This document shows, in pieces, positions 42,838 through 51,252 of a stretch of DNA of 64,000 nt. A model generated the notes under the pieces. That model was not told the DNA's origin and did no database searches. It worked only from the letters and a program-made list of their open reading frames with translations. This DNA comes from Methylophilaceae bacterium. Its GTDB lineage: Bacteria; Pseudomonadota; Gammaproteobacteria; Burkholderiales; Methylophilaceae. A program made the position numbers and the translations under genes. Position 1 is the first letter of the stretch. Each line of letters begins with the position of its first letter. The stretch spans positions 32,620 through 96,619 of the forward strand of contig JAIYBT010000021.1 of the NCBI GenBank assembly GCA_027488395.1. Reading direction: 5' to 3'.

Positions 42838-44652
42838 TTAATTTTTACCGCTACGTTCTATTTTTTCAGGCTTTTCAACCTTTTCAGGACGCTCAATTTT
42901 TTCGGGTCGCTCTACTTTTTCAGGACGCTCAATTTTTTCGGGCCGTTCCACTTTTTCGGGTCGCTCTACTTTTTCAGGGCGTTCCACTTTTTCAGGACGC
43001 TCTACTTTTTCGACACGATCAATCTTTTCAATACGTTCTACTTTTTCAACGCGTTCTATTTTTTCACTGGGTGCTATTTTGTCTATGCGCTCGGTTTTAT
43101 CAGCGCGCACGCGGGTATCTGATGTTTCAACATTGTTAACGCGCCCCTTGTTATCGGTCTCGGTTGTTTTCTCAGCACGTATGTTATTTTTGGCGCTTTC
43201 TAATGGATTGCTTGTGGGTGCTGATGATGGTGTTGTGTTGAGACTTGGCACCGACATGGAACGCGTTGACTGGCTACGAAGTTGCGTGCTTCCGCTTGGG
43301 CTGGCTGAAAGCGTTTGCGTTTGGTTTTCCAATGCTTTGGTCGCTGCTTTTTGGGCATCTTCAGCGGCGTCTTCCTCTGCTTTTGCAAAATCCTCTTGTG
43401 CTTTTGTCATCTCTTTTTGAGCATCTATTAATTCATCTTGCGCGTCGCTCAGCGCTTTCTGCATACGCTCTTCTTGTTTGCGCGTATTTTCTTGTAAACG
43501 TTGTTGTTCTTCGTTTTCACTGGCGCTTTCATCATCATGGGTGTTTGCGCGATTGGCGTTTTTACGGTCCTCTTTTTTGTTGGTTTCCGCTGGTTTTTTG
43601 TTTCCACCGCGCTCTAAAATACGTTGACTATCGACGTATTCGATACTGTTAGAAATCACACGACCTTGTGGATCGATCACCCCATGTACAATCAGTAGGC
43701 GTTGCGATTGCGCTGCTTGTGAGCGTGTTGTCGTCAACGTTAACCCCTGTAGCTTGATGGCGCCTTGGCCGGTCGGTACGCCATAGCCTTGTAAGTGCAC
43801 CGCAGTGCCAGGTTCGGCAGTATGCTGAAGCGTATCAATCTGTTTGGCAATTAAACGCTGGCCATTCCACTGCCCTTGTATTCGGAGCGGTGTATTGATG
43901 GGTAATATCGTGGTTTGGACTGGGATGCCACCCACTTTGCCATTGCCAACCACATCGCTAGTGACCATGGCTGGCGTGTTTGCCGCAACTTTATCAATAC
44001 GGGTGGCTTGCACCATGCCATTCGGTTTAGCGATGCCACTGACCAGCAATTGATCCCCGATGTGAATCTGCGCACGCGCGTTGACTGCGCGTCCGATATC
44101 CACCGGTTGCCCCATGACTTGTATGGTATTTAAACCTGTATCTATTTTGGTCACTGGGCCAGAAAGTGCATGCAGGATGGCGATTTTTTGTGCGCGAACT
44201 TCTTGACCACGGCCCGCTGCATTGACTGACACCAGTTGACCTATTTGTATGTGTTGCGTCGAACTTGTTTGTCCATCATTTTCGACCAGAGTATTGCTGT
44301 CGTAATGGACTTCGACGCCGTTAACACAAATACTCGCAAAGCCCGTCACCACACCGATGACTTGACTATTGCCCTGCTGTGCGCTGACTTTCCAACCTGT
44401 TCCGCCGATACCACCAGTGCCATGTCCGGTTCCGCCGATGCCGCCAGGGGGGGTATGCCCCGTACCGCCGATGCCTCCCTGCCCGTGTCCGGTGCCACCA
44501 ATGCCACCCTGTTGATCGCTCACTTCTTCTAGATCGTAATTGATGGTGCTATCGCAGGGGTTACCCAATGCAAGTGTTGACCACAACGTTAAACCTGCCC
44601 AAAGGGTCGTTAACATGGCCCATGCTGCAAAAGGAGGACATTTATTTTTCAT
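42838..44652 (-). CDS. Exported DUF5666 repeat protein with GGIGGTG and VERPEK repeats
   Basis: A 604-residue exported protein. A hydrophobic signal segment (AWAMLTTLWAGLTLWSTLA) is followed by four GGIGGTG repeats (about residues 49-86 from this start), several OB-like DUF5666 units (SVNAAGRGQEVRAQKIAIL, and similar at about 100-350), a coiled-coil-prone charged segment (about 370-440, QQRLQENTRKQEERMQKALSDAQ), and a C-terminal tail of eight VERPEK-type hexapeptides with three related units before it. The ATG at 44652 overlaps the DUF6502 stop by 11 bases; a TTG five codons upstream is less likely. It precedes the outer-membrane barrel gene by 24 bases. Function unknown. Confidence 0.8.
   Translation of the reverse strand: MKNKCPPFAAWAMLTTLWAGLTLWSTLALGNPCDSTINYDLEEVSDQQGGIGGTGHGQGGIGGTGHTPPGGIGGTGHGTGGIGGTGWKVSAQQGNSQVIGVVTGFASICVNGVEVHYDSNTLVENDGQTSSTQHIQIGQLVSVNAAGRGQEVRAQKIAILHALSGPVTKIDTGLNTIQVMGQPVDIGRAVNARAQIHIGDQLLVSGIAKPNGMVQATRIDKVAANTPAMVTSDVVGNGKVGGIPVQTTILPINTPLRIQGQWNGQRLIAKQIDTLQHTAEPGTAVHLQGYGVPTGQGAIKLQGLTLTTTRSQAAQSQRLLIVHGVIDPQGRVISNSIEYVDSQRILERGGNKKPAETNKKEDRKNANRANTHDDESASENEEQQRLQENTRKQEERMQKALSDAQDELIDAQKEMTKAQEDFAKAEEDAAEDAQKAATKALENQTQTLSASPSGSTQLRSQSTRSMSVPSLNTTPSSAPTSNPLESAKNNIRAEKTTETDNKGRVNNVETSDTRVRADKTERIDKIAPSEKIERVEKVERIEKIDRVEKVERPEKVERPEKVERPEKVERPEKIERPEKVERPEKIERPEKVEKPEKIERSGKN
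42841..43070 (-). repeat. VERPEK-type hexapeptide repeat region of the DUF5666 protein
   Basis: Tandem 18-bp units with third-position variation code alternate Val/Ile-Glu-Arg/Lys-Pro/Val-Glu-Lys hexapeptides. The same amino-acid unit is repeated in the divergent gene at 45626-46306, on the other strand, so the two repeat tracts form a long imperfect inverted repeat about 3.2 kb apart. Confidence 0.85.
44395..44508 (-). repeat. Four GGIGGTG repeats in the DUF5666 protein
   Basis: Four GGIGGTG heptapeptides separated by 2 to 4 residues, each followed by His, Thr or Trp. The tract starts about 30 residues after the end of the signal segment. Gly-rich repeats of this form are often seen at the start of DUF5666 proteins. 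Confidence 0.85.
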
Positions 44653-45511
44653 GGGTAATATGTTCAACCGTCACTTGGGCAGCGCTAGCTTGCGCAGACG
44701 GCTCAAAATAAAAATAAATTCCACTGTTCATACGATATAACGGTGTTTCTGCATCGACTGCTACCGCAGGGGCCCGCATTGCCGATTGATTTAAATGTTT
44801 AAGGTACTCCATGCCATGTTCATGCACCCAGGCATGTAAAGCCTCAATTTGCGACAAACTCAGTTGATCATAATAAACGCAACGTTCGAACATTTTATCG
44901 GCATTGAGTGTATTGCTGACTGCCGCTGCCAAGTGATCATGTACGTTCATGCCCAAGAAAAACAGTTGCTCCTCTAGGTTTTGGCTAGGAATAAACGCTT
45001 CTGTGTTTAATTGTACTAAGCCCTCACTCGTGAGCGTCACAATCCCTGTACGCAGCCACTCGTCTAGCACAGGGCGCGAACGAATATCTTTGCTGATGGT
45101 AGCGACTAAATGTTCAAAGGTGTCTTCATCCCCATGTTTGCGGGTTTTGGCTAAGGCTTTGGGTTGGCCTTGTGCATTTAAAAACCGTGGATTGCCAAGC
45201 CATTGCGCCACAATTTGCGCACTAAAATTGGCTTTTGCGCCTATTTCAACGTGTTGCTCGGTACGCAGTCGGTGCACATCACGACGGTGCACACCCGTTA
45301 ATAGAGTGATGCGACTATCGGTTTGCGTTTTGCCATCTAATTTAAATTCCTCGTTGGCGACTTCGACAAACGAACGCTTGATTTCTTCTAATAGCAGTGG
45401 ATAGGTGATGCCCTTCGCTAAGAGTAAGCGCACGATGGGCTTAATCAACTTGCGAAAAGTGACTAACAATAGGTTGGCTGTGTCGGCGCTTGGTGAGTCT
45501 TGCATTGTCAT
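44642..45511 (-). CDS. DUF6502 family protein, putative DNA-binding regulator
   Basis: A 289-residue cytoplasmic protein of the DUF6502 family. The N-terminal half (LLLVTFRKLIKPIVRLLLAKGITYPLLLEEIKRSFVEVANEEF...) includes a region that reads as helix-turn-helix, TDSRITLLTGVHRRDVHRLRTE, near residues 70-90; the rest is alpha-helical with unknown role. The ATG at 45511 is preferred; the open frame continues into the GTGTG operator region upstream but with a TTG start. It ends inside the first codons of the DUF5666 gene (11-base overlap), so the two are coupled. Palindromes at its start suggest that it regulates itself and the divergent gene. Inference. Confidence 0.75.
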   Translation of the reverse strand: MTMQDSPSADTANLLLVTFRKLIKPIVRLLLAKGITYPLLLEEIKRSFVEVANEEFKLDGKTQTDSRITLLTGVHRRDVHRLRTEQHVEIGAKANFSAQIVAQWLGNPRFLNAQGQPKALAKTRKHGDEDTFEHLVATISKDIRSRPVLDEWLRTGIVTLTSEGLVQLNTEAFIPSQNLEEQLFFLGMNVHDHLAAAVSNTLNADKMFERCVYYDQLSLSQIEALHAWVHEHGMEYLKHLNQSAMRAPAVAVDAETPLYRMNSGIYFYFEPSAQASAAQVTVEHITHEK

Positions 45512-45529
45512 GTCGGCATTATGCCATAA

Positions 45530-45548
45530 GTGTGTAAAAAAAACACAC
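45530..45548. promoter_or_regulatory. Operator-like palindrome 1 upstream of DUF6502 gene
   Basis: GTGTGT-AAAAAAA-ACACAC, perfect 6-bp arms, 19 bases. It lies 18 bases upstream of the DUF6502 ATG and just left of the divergent promoter. Shares its arms with the second palindrome at 45590-45606. Confidence 0.7.
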
Positions 45549-45555
45549 AAAGTAT

Positions 45556-45583
45556 TTGAAGTTTAATCGATGTGTGCTAATCT
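45556..45583 (+). promoter_or_regulatory. Putative promoter of the divergent VERPEK-repeat gene
   Basis: TTGAAG (-35) and TAATCT (-10), 16 bases apart. A single GTGTGC half-site lies in the spacer (45572-45577) and palindrome 2 lies immediately after the -10, the position for a repressor. Match to consensus is moderate (4 of 6 at each hexamer). Confidence 0.45.
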
Positions 45584-45589
45584 AAAAAC

Positions 45590-45606
45590 GTGTGCAATTT
45601 ACACAC
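45590..45606. promoter_or_regulatory. Operator-like palindrome 2 downstream of the promoter
   Basis: GTGTG-CAATTTA-CACAC, 17 bases, centred about 59 bases from palindrome 1, which is close to 5.6 helical turns. Both have GTGTG/CACAC arms, so one dimeric protein could bind both. The likely candidate is DUF6502, which is encoded next to them. Confidence 0.7.
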
Positions 45607-45625
45607 ATAAATAAGGAGCATTTAG

Positions 45626-46306
45626 ATGAAAAAATTATCGTTGAAACAATCCATTGGCATGAGCATCTTGTTGACCAGTCTATTCAGTAGTCTGGGATAC
45701 ACCGCTGGCGCGGACGACTTTAACGCTGCGGGCATAAAGTTAAGAGGAGATGGCTCTATCGATGACCATCAGCCGCGTAGTTTGGCGACCGGCGATGCCT
45801 TAGGCGGCGTAAAGTTGCGTGGGGATGGCTCGGTGGATGATCAGAGTATGAAGCTGGTGCGGATTGAACGCGAGCGTTCACGTGAAGTTTCGCGAGAGGG
45901 TGTGGTGCGCCTTGAACGCACCGAGCGCCGAGAAAAGCTTGAACGGTTAGAAAAAAACCAACGGCCTGAAAAAACAGAACGCCTCGAAAAAATGGAGCGC
46001 CTAGAGAAGGTTGAAAAAGTAGAACGTCCCGAAAAAGTAGAGCGCCTTGAAAAGGTTGAAAAGGCAGAACGCCCCGAAAAAGTGGAGCGGCCCGAAAAAA
46101 TTGAAAAAGTAGAACGGGTAGAGCGCCCCGAAAAAATCGAGCGGCCTGAGAAGACTGAAAGAGTAGAACGGGTAGAACGCGTAGAACGCGTGGAAAAAGT
46201 AGAACGACCCGAAAAAGTAGAACGCCCTGAAAAAGTGGAAAAGGTTGAACGTCCCGAAAAGGTGGAAAAAGTAGAGCGCCCAGAGAAGGTAGAAAAGCGC
46301 GGCTAA
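45626..46306 (+). CDS. Exported VERPEK-repeat protein with two RGDGS-DD repeats
   Basis: A 226-residue exported protein: signal peptide (IGMSILLTSLFSSLGYTAGA), two similar 25-residue units with the core GIKLRGDGSIDD and GVKLRGDGSVDD (about residues 37-72), then an Arg/Glu/Lys stretch and a long polyampholyte tail made of Pro-Glu-Lys-Val/Ile-Glu-Arg hexapeptide variants (from about 110 to the end). The tail matches the C-terminus of the DUF5666 protein encoded divergently. The AAGGAG ribosome site is 7-8 bases before the ATG. Function not recognised; it may be a surface or periplasmic structural protein. Confidence 0.78.
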   Translation: MKKLSLKQSIGMSILLTSLFSSLGYTAGADDFNAAGIKLRGDGSIDDHQPRSLATGDALGGVKLRGDGSVDDQSMKLVRIERERSREVSREGVVRLERTERREKLERLEKNQRPEKTERLEKMERLEKVEKVERPEKVERLEKVEKAERPEKVERPEKIEKVERVERPEKIERPEKTERVERVERVERVEKVERPEKVERPEKVEKVERPEKVEKVERPEKVEKRG

Positions 46307-46323
46307 TTTAAGGTGTCGTGCAC

Positions 46324-46365
46324 AATAACGGATACTGACACATCGGCGTCAGGCATCCGTTTATT
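46324..46365. terminator. Nested hairpin between convergent genes (probable bidirectional terminator)
   Basis: AATAACGGAT pairs with ATCCGTTTATT (one bulged T), with an inner CTGAC/GTCAG pair. It lies between the repeat protein gene (plus) and ppx (minus), which end at 46306 and 46421. There is no long T-run, so it could also be a processing or stabilising hairpin. Confidence 0.55.
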
Positions 46366-46420
46366 GCGGCGTATTACGTGGATTGTTGCTCATCCAAGTC
46401 AGTGTTAGCGGCATAGATTG

Positions 46421-47905
46421 TTAGCTACTTTCGAACAAACTAAGCTGCCAACCTAACTTTTGCCAAGTTAGGCATTCTTCTTCCAGCAAGTAATGGGTTT
46501 GTGGGTGATGCAACGCCCATTTTTTAGGCAACTTTAAGGTGAATTGTTGCCCAGCGTGTTCAAAGCCAATCGCTTTCATCTCGGGCAAACTGCGCGAATG
46601 ACAAAAAATAATGGCCAAGCGCAACGCCATTAGTTGGCAGACCAAATCTTGGTTATCAAAATCGGCGGCCAGCTTACGCAACTTGCCTTGATGCCCTTGC
46701 ACGAGCAAGCTGATGGTATGTAACTCACTTTGTGCAAAGCCCATCAGTTCGGTGTTGTCCAAAATATAGCCGCCATGTTTGTGGCTATCGGTATGAGAAA
46801 TCGCCCAACCAATTTCATGAGACAGCGCAGCCCAATGTAACAATGGCTTTTGGGTGACACAGGCTTGCATGGCATCGTAAAAAAATAAAGCGATATTGCT
46901 CACGTTTTGCGCATGCGACATATTGACACCAAAACGTTTACACAAGCGCACGATGGAAGCGGTACGCAGATCTTCAGTGGCGTCATCGCTACTTAACATG
47001 TCATACAACACGCCATGACGCAAGGCGCCATTCGCGACCTGCATGGTTTGAATATTTAAGGTATCAAATACTGCAGTGAGCACGGCTAAACCGCCACCAA
47101 TCACGGCGCGCCTATCATCTTTTAAACCTTCCATATTTAAACGATCTGGCGTTTTTGCTCGGATCAGAATTTGTTTTAACCATTCTAATTGTTCACGCTC
47201 AATGCGATCAGCGGCAAAACCAGCACCGGCCAGTACATCGGCCACCGCACCAACTGTGCCAGATGCGCCATAGGCCACTTGCCAGCTTTGATTGGTGTAG
47301 CGATCGCTGATCATGTCGATGATTGATTCTGCGGCAATCTCAGCGCGATCAAAATTCCGTTCGTTTAATTGTCCATCTGCAAAGTATTTTTGTGACCAAG
47401 CCACCGAGCCAACGCGTAAGGACTCAGTGGTATTGGCACGAAATTGTTGGCCCAAAATAAATTCGGTGGAGCGCCCACCAATATCAACTACTAATCGTTT
47501 TTCATTCGATTGCGGCAACATCCGACTCACGCCTTGATAAATCAAACGTGCTTCTTCTACCCCAGAAATAATTTCAATCGGATACCCTAAAACCTGTTGT
47601 GCTTGCGCAATAAAATCGTCACGATTTTTTGCTTCGCGCAGGGTTTGCGTTGCTACTGCGCGTACATGGCTGGCAGGAAACCCCTTCAAGCGTTCGCCAA
47701 AGCGCGCCAAACATTTGAGCCCACGCTCAAATGCGGCGGGTTTCAGGTGACGTTCCTCATCCAAATCGCCGCCTTGCCTGACCGCTTCTTTTAAATAATC
47801 AACACGTTGTAATTGACCATCGATTACTTGGGCAATTTCAAGTCGAAAACTGTTGGAGCCCAAATCGACGGCTGCGACTTGGGTGTCTTGCTTTATATCT
47901 AGCAT
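46421..47905 (-). CDS. ppx: Exopolyphosphatase (Ppx/GppA family)
   Basis: Hydrolyses polyphosphate end groups (Ppx) or pppGpp (GppA). The ASKHA-fold motifs AVDLGSNSFRLEIAQ (13-27) and VVDIGGRSTEFILG (near 140) and the C-terminal HD-like region (HWAALSHEIGWAISHTDSHKHGGYI) are present; length 494 is normal. The phosphate-binding loop reads GGRSTE rather than the E. coli GGGSTE. ppk1 lies 6.5 kb away on the other strand, so polyphosphate genes are split. The next minus-strand gene starts 10 bases upstream of this one. Confidence 0.9.
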   Translation of the reverse strand: MLDIKQDTQVAAVDLGSNSFRLEIAQVIDGQLQRVDYLKEAVRQGGDLDEERHLKPAAFERGLKCLARFGERLKGFPASHVRAVATQTLREAKNRDDFIAQAQQVLGYPIEIISGVEEARLIYQGVSRMLPQSNEKRLVVDIGGRSTEFILGQQFRANTTESLRVGSVAWSQKYFADGQLNERNFDRAEIAAESIIDMISDRYTNQSWQVAYGASGTVGAVADVLAGAGFAADRIEREQLEWLKQILIRAKTPDRLNMEGLKDDRRAVIGGGLAVLTAVFDTLNIQTMQVANGALRHGVLYDMLSSDDATEDLRTASIVRLCKRFGVNMSHAQNVSNIALFFYDAMQACVTQKPLLHWAALSHEIGWAISHTDSHKHGGYILDNTELMGFAQSELHTISLLVQGHQGKLRKLAADFDNQDLVCQLMALRLAIIFCHSRSLPEMKAIGFEHAGQQFTLKLPKKWALHHPQTHYLLEEECLTWQKLGWQLSLFESS

Positions 47906-47914
47906 GGTATGCAG

Positions 47915-48205
47915 TCAGGAGGAAAAGTAACGGGCAATGGCCTTGGGGTATTCAGGAAAATAACGTTCGATCACACTTAAATCAAAACTTCGTAAAATAC
48001 TGCTATTGGATTCGTGATCGAGCAAAAACGCAAACGATGCACTGACCAGTGCTGCCAACGCGGGCTGTGGTTGAATGAGGGCTTGCGCATATTCAGGTTT
48101 AACACTCACTTGGTGCACCGTGACATGTTGACCGTGCACTGTCACCGAAAACGAATTCGGACTGGTTTCTACCACTTCGATATTTGGCATAACGGTCTTC
48201 CCCAT
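47915..48205 (-). CDS. Conserved hypothetical protein
   Basis: A 96-residue protein with no named domain that I recall: MPNIEVVETSPNSFSVTVHGQHVTVHQVSV, then ASFAFLLDHESNSSILRSFDLSVIERYFPEYPKAIARYF. The C-terminal half (SxxFLLxxExxxSILRxFDLxxIxRYFPEY) is a widely conserved short module in proteobacteria. The ATG has an AGGAGG ribosome site 7-8 bases upstream. Lies upstream of ppx, 10 bases apart, likely cotranscribed. Confidence 0.8.
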   Translation of the reverse strand: MGKTVMPNIEVVETSPNSFSVTVHGQHVTVHQVSVKPEYAQALIQPQPALAALVSASFAFLLDHESNSSILRSFDLSVIERYFPEYPKAIARYFSS

Positions 48206-48556
48206 GATTGCCCTCCTGTTAACCTGCTAGCACTAGACAAACACTGTCCTTAGTATAGTTTGAACGGCAGGGGCTTGCCAGTGAAATTCATGTGAATTAA
48301 TAATGAACGCAAAAAAATCATGGCGCACAATCATTTGTGATGAAAACGTAACAAGCAGCATCAATCCCATACGCAGATATCACAGCTTTTTTTTTGCAAC
48401 CGTCTAACACATCAAGGCGATCGGTATGCTGTGAACGACCGCAACTTGCTACGTCGATACGCAATTTAACCACTTGTGTATTAGGGGCTTGAAATCAAGC
48501 GCGACCCGCCCCATCTGCACATAAATTTATACAACACCTATTTTGGAGAACACACG
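48206..48556. other. Non-coding region before htpG
   Basis: A 351-base gap between the divergent small hypothetical gene and htpG. Its only clear element is a sigma-32 promoter (48488-48516). A run of T residues (48388-48395) and several small AT-rich patches are present, but no gene or RNA structure was recognised in the remainder. Confidence 0.6.
48488..48516 (+). promoter_or_regulatory. Sigma-32 heat-shock promoter of htpG
   Basis: CTTGAAA (-35) and CCCCATCT (-10) separated by 14 bases: a near-perfect match to the sigma-32 consensus CTTGAAA-N13-15-CCCCATnT. It places the transcription start about 7 bases after the -10, about 33 bases before the htpG ATG, which has TTTGGAG as ribosome site. 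A strong indication that htpG is heat-inducible here. Confidence 0.92.
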
Positions 48557-50470
48557 ATGACCACTGCAACCAATGATACGTCAGCCAAACAAACCCTAGG
48601 CTTTCAAGCCGAGGTCAAACAGCTATTGCAATTAATGATTCATTCTTTATATAGCAATAAAGAAATCGTCTTACGTGAGTTGATTTCAAACGCCTCGGAT
48701 GCTGCTGATAAATTACGTTTTGAAGCCATTTCGAATGCGAGCTTATATGAAGAGGATAGCGAGTTAAATATTCGTATTTCTTTTGATAAAGCGGCCCGTA
48801 CCTTGACCATTTCAGACAATGGTATTGGCATGCGTCGCGAGGAAGTGATCAACAATATTGGTACGATTGCAAAATCGGGCACCAAAGAGTTTTTTCAAAA
48901 TTTAAGTGGTGATCAAGCCAAAGATGCCAACTTAATTGGCCAGTTTGGCGTCGGTTTTTACTCGAGCTTTATTGTGGCGGATAAAGTCACATTGATTACC
49001 CGTCGTGCGGGTGAGACGGAGGCGGTGCGATGGGAATCGAACGGTGAGGGCGAGTTCAGCCTAGAAACCGTTCAAAAGACCAGTCGCGGTACCGATGTGA
49101 TCTTACATTTACGCGAAGGTGAGGACGATTTTTTAAATGATTGGCAATTAAAAACCATCATTCGTAAATATTCCGACCACATCACCTTGCCCATCGTCAT
49201 GAAAAAATCTGAGTGGAAAGACGGCGAAAATGGCGAAGGTGGTCAAATGGTGCAAACCGATGAGGACGAAACCATCAACAAAGCCTCAGCCTTGTGGGCA
49301 CGCAGTAAAAGCGATATCAGCGAAGATGAATACAACGAGTTTTATAAACATGTATCGCACGATTACGAACAGCCACTGGCCTACAGCCATAACCGAGTTG
49401 AAGGTAAGCAAGAATACATTTCCTTACTCTACATTCCCTCCAAAGCGCCATTTGATTTGTACGACCGTGAACGTCGTCAAGGCATTAAGCTGTATGTGAA
49501 GCGCGTGTTCATCATGGAAGACGCTGAAAAACTGATGCCGCAATACCTACGTTTTGTGCGTGGCGTGATCGATTCAGCCGATTTGCCGCTCAATGTATCT
49601 CGTGAAATTTTGCAAGATAGCCGTGATGTTGAAGCGATTAAAAACGGTTCTGTGAAAAAAGTATTAGGCTTGCTAGAAGACTTAGCAGACAACAAACCAG
49701 ACGATTACGCCAAGTTTTGGGAGCAGTTTGGTCGGGTACTTAAAGAAGGTCCGGGTGAAGATTTTGCCAATAAAGATAAAATCGCCAGCCTGCTACGCTT
49801 TGCCTCAACCCATACTGATAGCGAAACACAACAGGTTTCATTTAAAGACTATATTGCGCGCATGAAGCCAGAACAAGAGGCAATTTATTACATTACGGCA
49901 GACACGTTTGCCGCAGCCAAACATTCACCGCATTTAGAAATTTTCCGCAAAAAAGGCATTGAGGTATTGTTGCTCTCAGACAAGGTCGATGAGTGGATGC
50001 TGGGCGGGTTGACCGAGGTTGAAGGCAAAAAACTGCAATCGATTGCCAAAGGTGATTTAGACCTAGGCAAGCTTGAAGACGAAGCTGATAAAGAAGCGCA
50101 AAAGCAAGTCGAAGCACAAGCCAAAGACTTAGTTGAGCGGATCAAAGCCGCGTTAGGCGATACCGTGAAAGAAGTCAAAGTCACCCATCGGTTGACCGAT
50201 TCACCAGCGTGTTTGGTGGCGGGCGAGCATGATTTATCGGGCAACTTGGCACGCATTTTAAAAGCCGCGGGGCAAAAAGCACCCGATAGCAAGCCGATTT
50301 TAGAGATTAATCCAGGCCATCGTTTGGTTGAAAAACTCAAGGCGGAAAGTGACGAAGCAAAGTTTAACGACTATGCACATGTGTTGTTTGACCAAGCGTT
50401 ACTGGCCGAGGGCGGTCAGCTTGAAGATCCCGCGAGTTTTGTCAAACGCATGAATAGTCTCATTTTATAA
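48557..50470 (+). CDS. htpG: Molecular chaperone HtpG (Hsp90)
   Basis: Hsp90-family ATPase that assists client folding in the cytoplasm. The N-terminal GHKL ATPase domain contains [24 protein letters not shown] (near 35-58), [12 protein letters not shown] (near 90-101) and [14 protein letters not shown] (near 132-145); middle and C-terminal dimerisation domains follow to the end at 637 residues, normal. Preceded by a sigma-32 promoter and followed by a strong terminator. It stands alone, as in most bacteria. Confidence 0.97.
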   Translation: MTTATNDTSAKQTLGFQAEVKQLLQLMIHSLYSNKEIVLRELISNASDAADKLRFEAISNASLYEEDSELNIRISFDKAARTLTISDNGIGMRREEVINNIGTIAKSGTKEFFQNLSGDQAKDANLIGQFGVGFYSSFIVADKVTLITRRAGETEAVRWESNGEGEFSLETVQKTSRGTDVILHLREGEDDFLNDWQLKTIIRKYSDHITLPIVMKKSEWKDGENGEGGQMVQTDEDETINKASALWARSKSDISEDEYNEFYKHVSHDYEQPLAYSHNRVEGKQEYISLLYIPSKAPFDLYDRERRQGIKLYVKRVFIMEDAEKLMPQYLRFVRGVIDSADLPLNVSREILQDSRDVEAIKNGSVKKVLGLLEDLADNKPDDYAKFWEQFGRVLKEGPGEDFANKDKIASLLRFASTHTDSETQQVSFKDYIARMKPEQEAIYYITADTFAAAKHSPHLEIFRKKGIEVLLLSDKVDEWMLGGLTEVEGKKLQSIAKGDLDLGKLEDEADKEAQKQVEAQAKDLVERIKAALGDTVKEVKVTHRLTDSPACLVAGEHDLSGNLARILKAAGQKAPDSKPILEINPGHRLVEKLKAESDEAKFNDYAHVLFDQALLAEGGQLEDPASFVKRMNSLIL

Positions 50471-50489
50471 TCATAGATACACTTTCATG

Positions 50490-50512
50490 GCCCGCTTTGC
50501 GCGGGCTTTTTT
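50490..50512 (+). terminator. Rho-independent terminator of htpG
   Basis: GCCCGC-TTTGC-GCGGGC followed by TTTTTT, 20 bases after the htpG stop codon. Confidence 0.93.
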
Positions 50513-50820
50513 ATGCGTTGCAGCTTTAATCGCTTATGTATTTTGAGCATTCAAGGCAATCACTGTGAGCGAGAGGCGTCATCGAGCAAGTAATTTTTCA
50601 ATGGCCAGATCGCTGACAGTGTTGAGCCAATCTAGTGTGGGTAATGCCATCATGCTGAAATTTTGCGCTAGACTCAACATCCAGCTATGCTGTGGCGCAG
50701 CGTGCAGCACCCCATGCATATTGCACACGGATAGCCTTAGCAAAATGGTGATCGCTTTATCAAGAAGCCATCAAGCCGACGTTTAACATTGGGGATGAAA
50801 TAAATAACAGGAGCTTATCA
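50513..50820. other. Region of unclear content between htpG and the YeeE/YedE pair
   Basis: 308 bases. Two frames are open but unconvincing: plus strand 50565-50786 (73 codons, no ribosome site, Cys-rich) and minus strand from 50719 to 50579 (46 residues, no ribosome site). No domain, repeat or RNA structure could be recognised. It may hold a decayed gene or the promoter of the YeeE/YedE pair. Confidence 0.4.
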
Positions 50821-51240
50821 ATGCTGATTGATACCGCACATTTCACACCGTTGACTGCCTTGTCTGGCGGGCTATTGATCGGTCTGGCCGCCAGCGTGCT
50901 GGTGGTGAGCATCGGCAAAGTGGCTGGCATTTCATCTGTGCTGGGTGGGCTGATGACGCACCCGACCACGTCCGCTTGGCGTTGGGCATTTGTGGGCGGG
51001 TTAGTGGCGGTCGCTTGGGGATGGCAAGCATATCGTGGGGTAGCGCTTACCATTGAAACCCCCAGTATCTGGCTGGTGGTTGCTGGGCTGTGCGTTGGCG
51101 TTGGCACCCGCTATGGCGCTGGGTGTACCAGTGGTCATGGTGTGTGTGGGATTGCACGCGGATCATTGCGCTCGGTGGTTGCTACAGCAGTGTTTATGCT
51201 GGTGGCAATGGTCACTGTTTGGCTACGTCATCGTTTTTAA
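50821..51240 (+). CDS. YeeE/YedE family membrane protein (first half)
   Basis: A 139-residue inner-membrane protein with about four hydrophobic helices and the YeeE/YedE signature VGTRYGAGCTSGHGVCGIARGSLRSVV, with the Cys in GCTSGHGVCG. Families like PmpA/PmpB and YeeE import sulfur compounds such as thiosulfate; the conserved Cys of YeeE is part of the substrate path. GGAG is 4-8 bases before the ATG. Its other half follows 12 bases downstream, so the split two-component type is present. Substrate not proven. Confidence 0.88.
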   Translation: MLIDTAHFTPLTALSGGLLIGLAASVLVVSIGKVAGISSVLGGLMTHPTTSAWRWAFVGGLVAVAWGWQAYRGVALTIETPSIWLVVAGLCVGVGTRYGAGCTSGHGVCGIARGSLRSVVATAVFMLVAMVTVWLRHRF

Positions 51241-51252
51241 TAGGGGTATGTA

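Noticed and set aside
46421..47905. GGRSTE instead of GGGSTE in the Ppx phosphate loop as a functional defect
   Set aside because: Arg at this position is, as far as I recall, also found in other betaproteobacterial Ppx proteins, so it is not evidence of inactivity.
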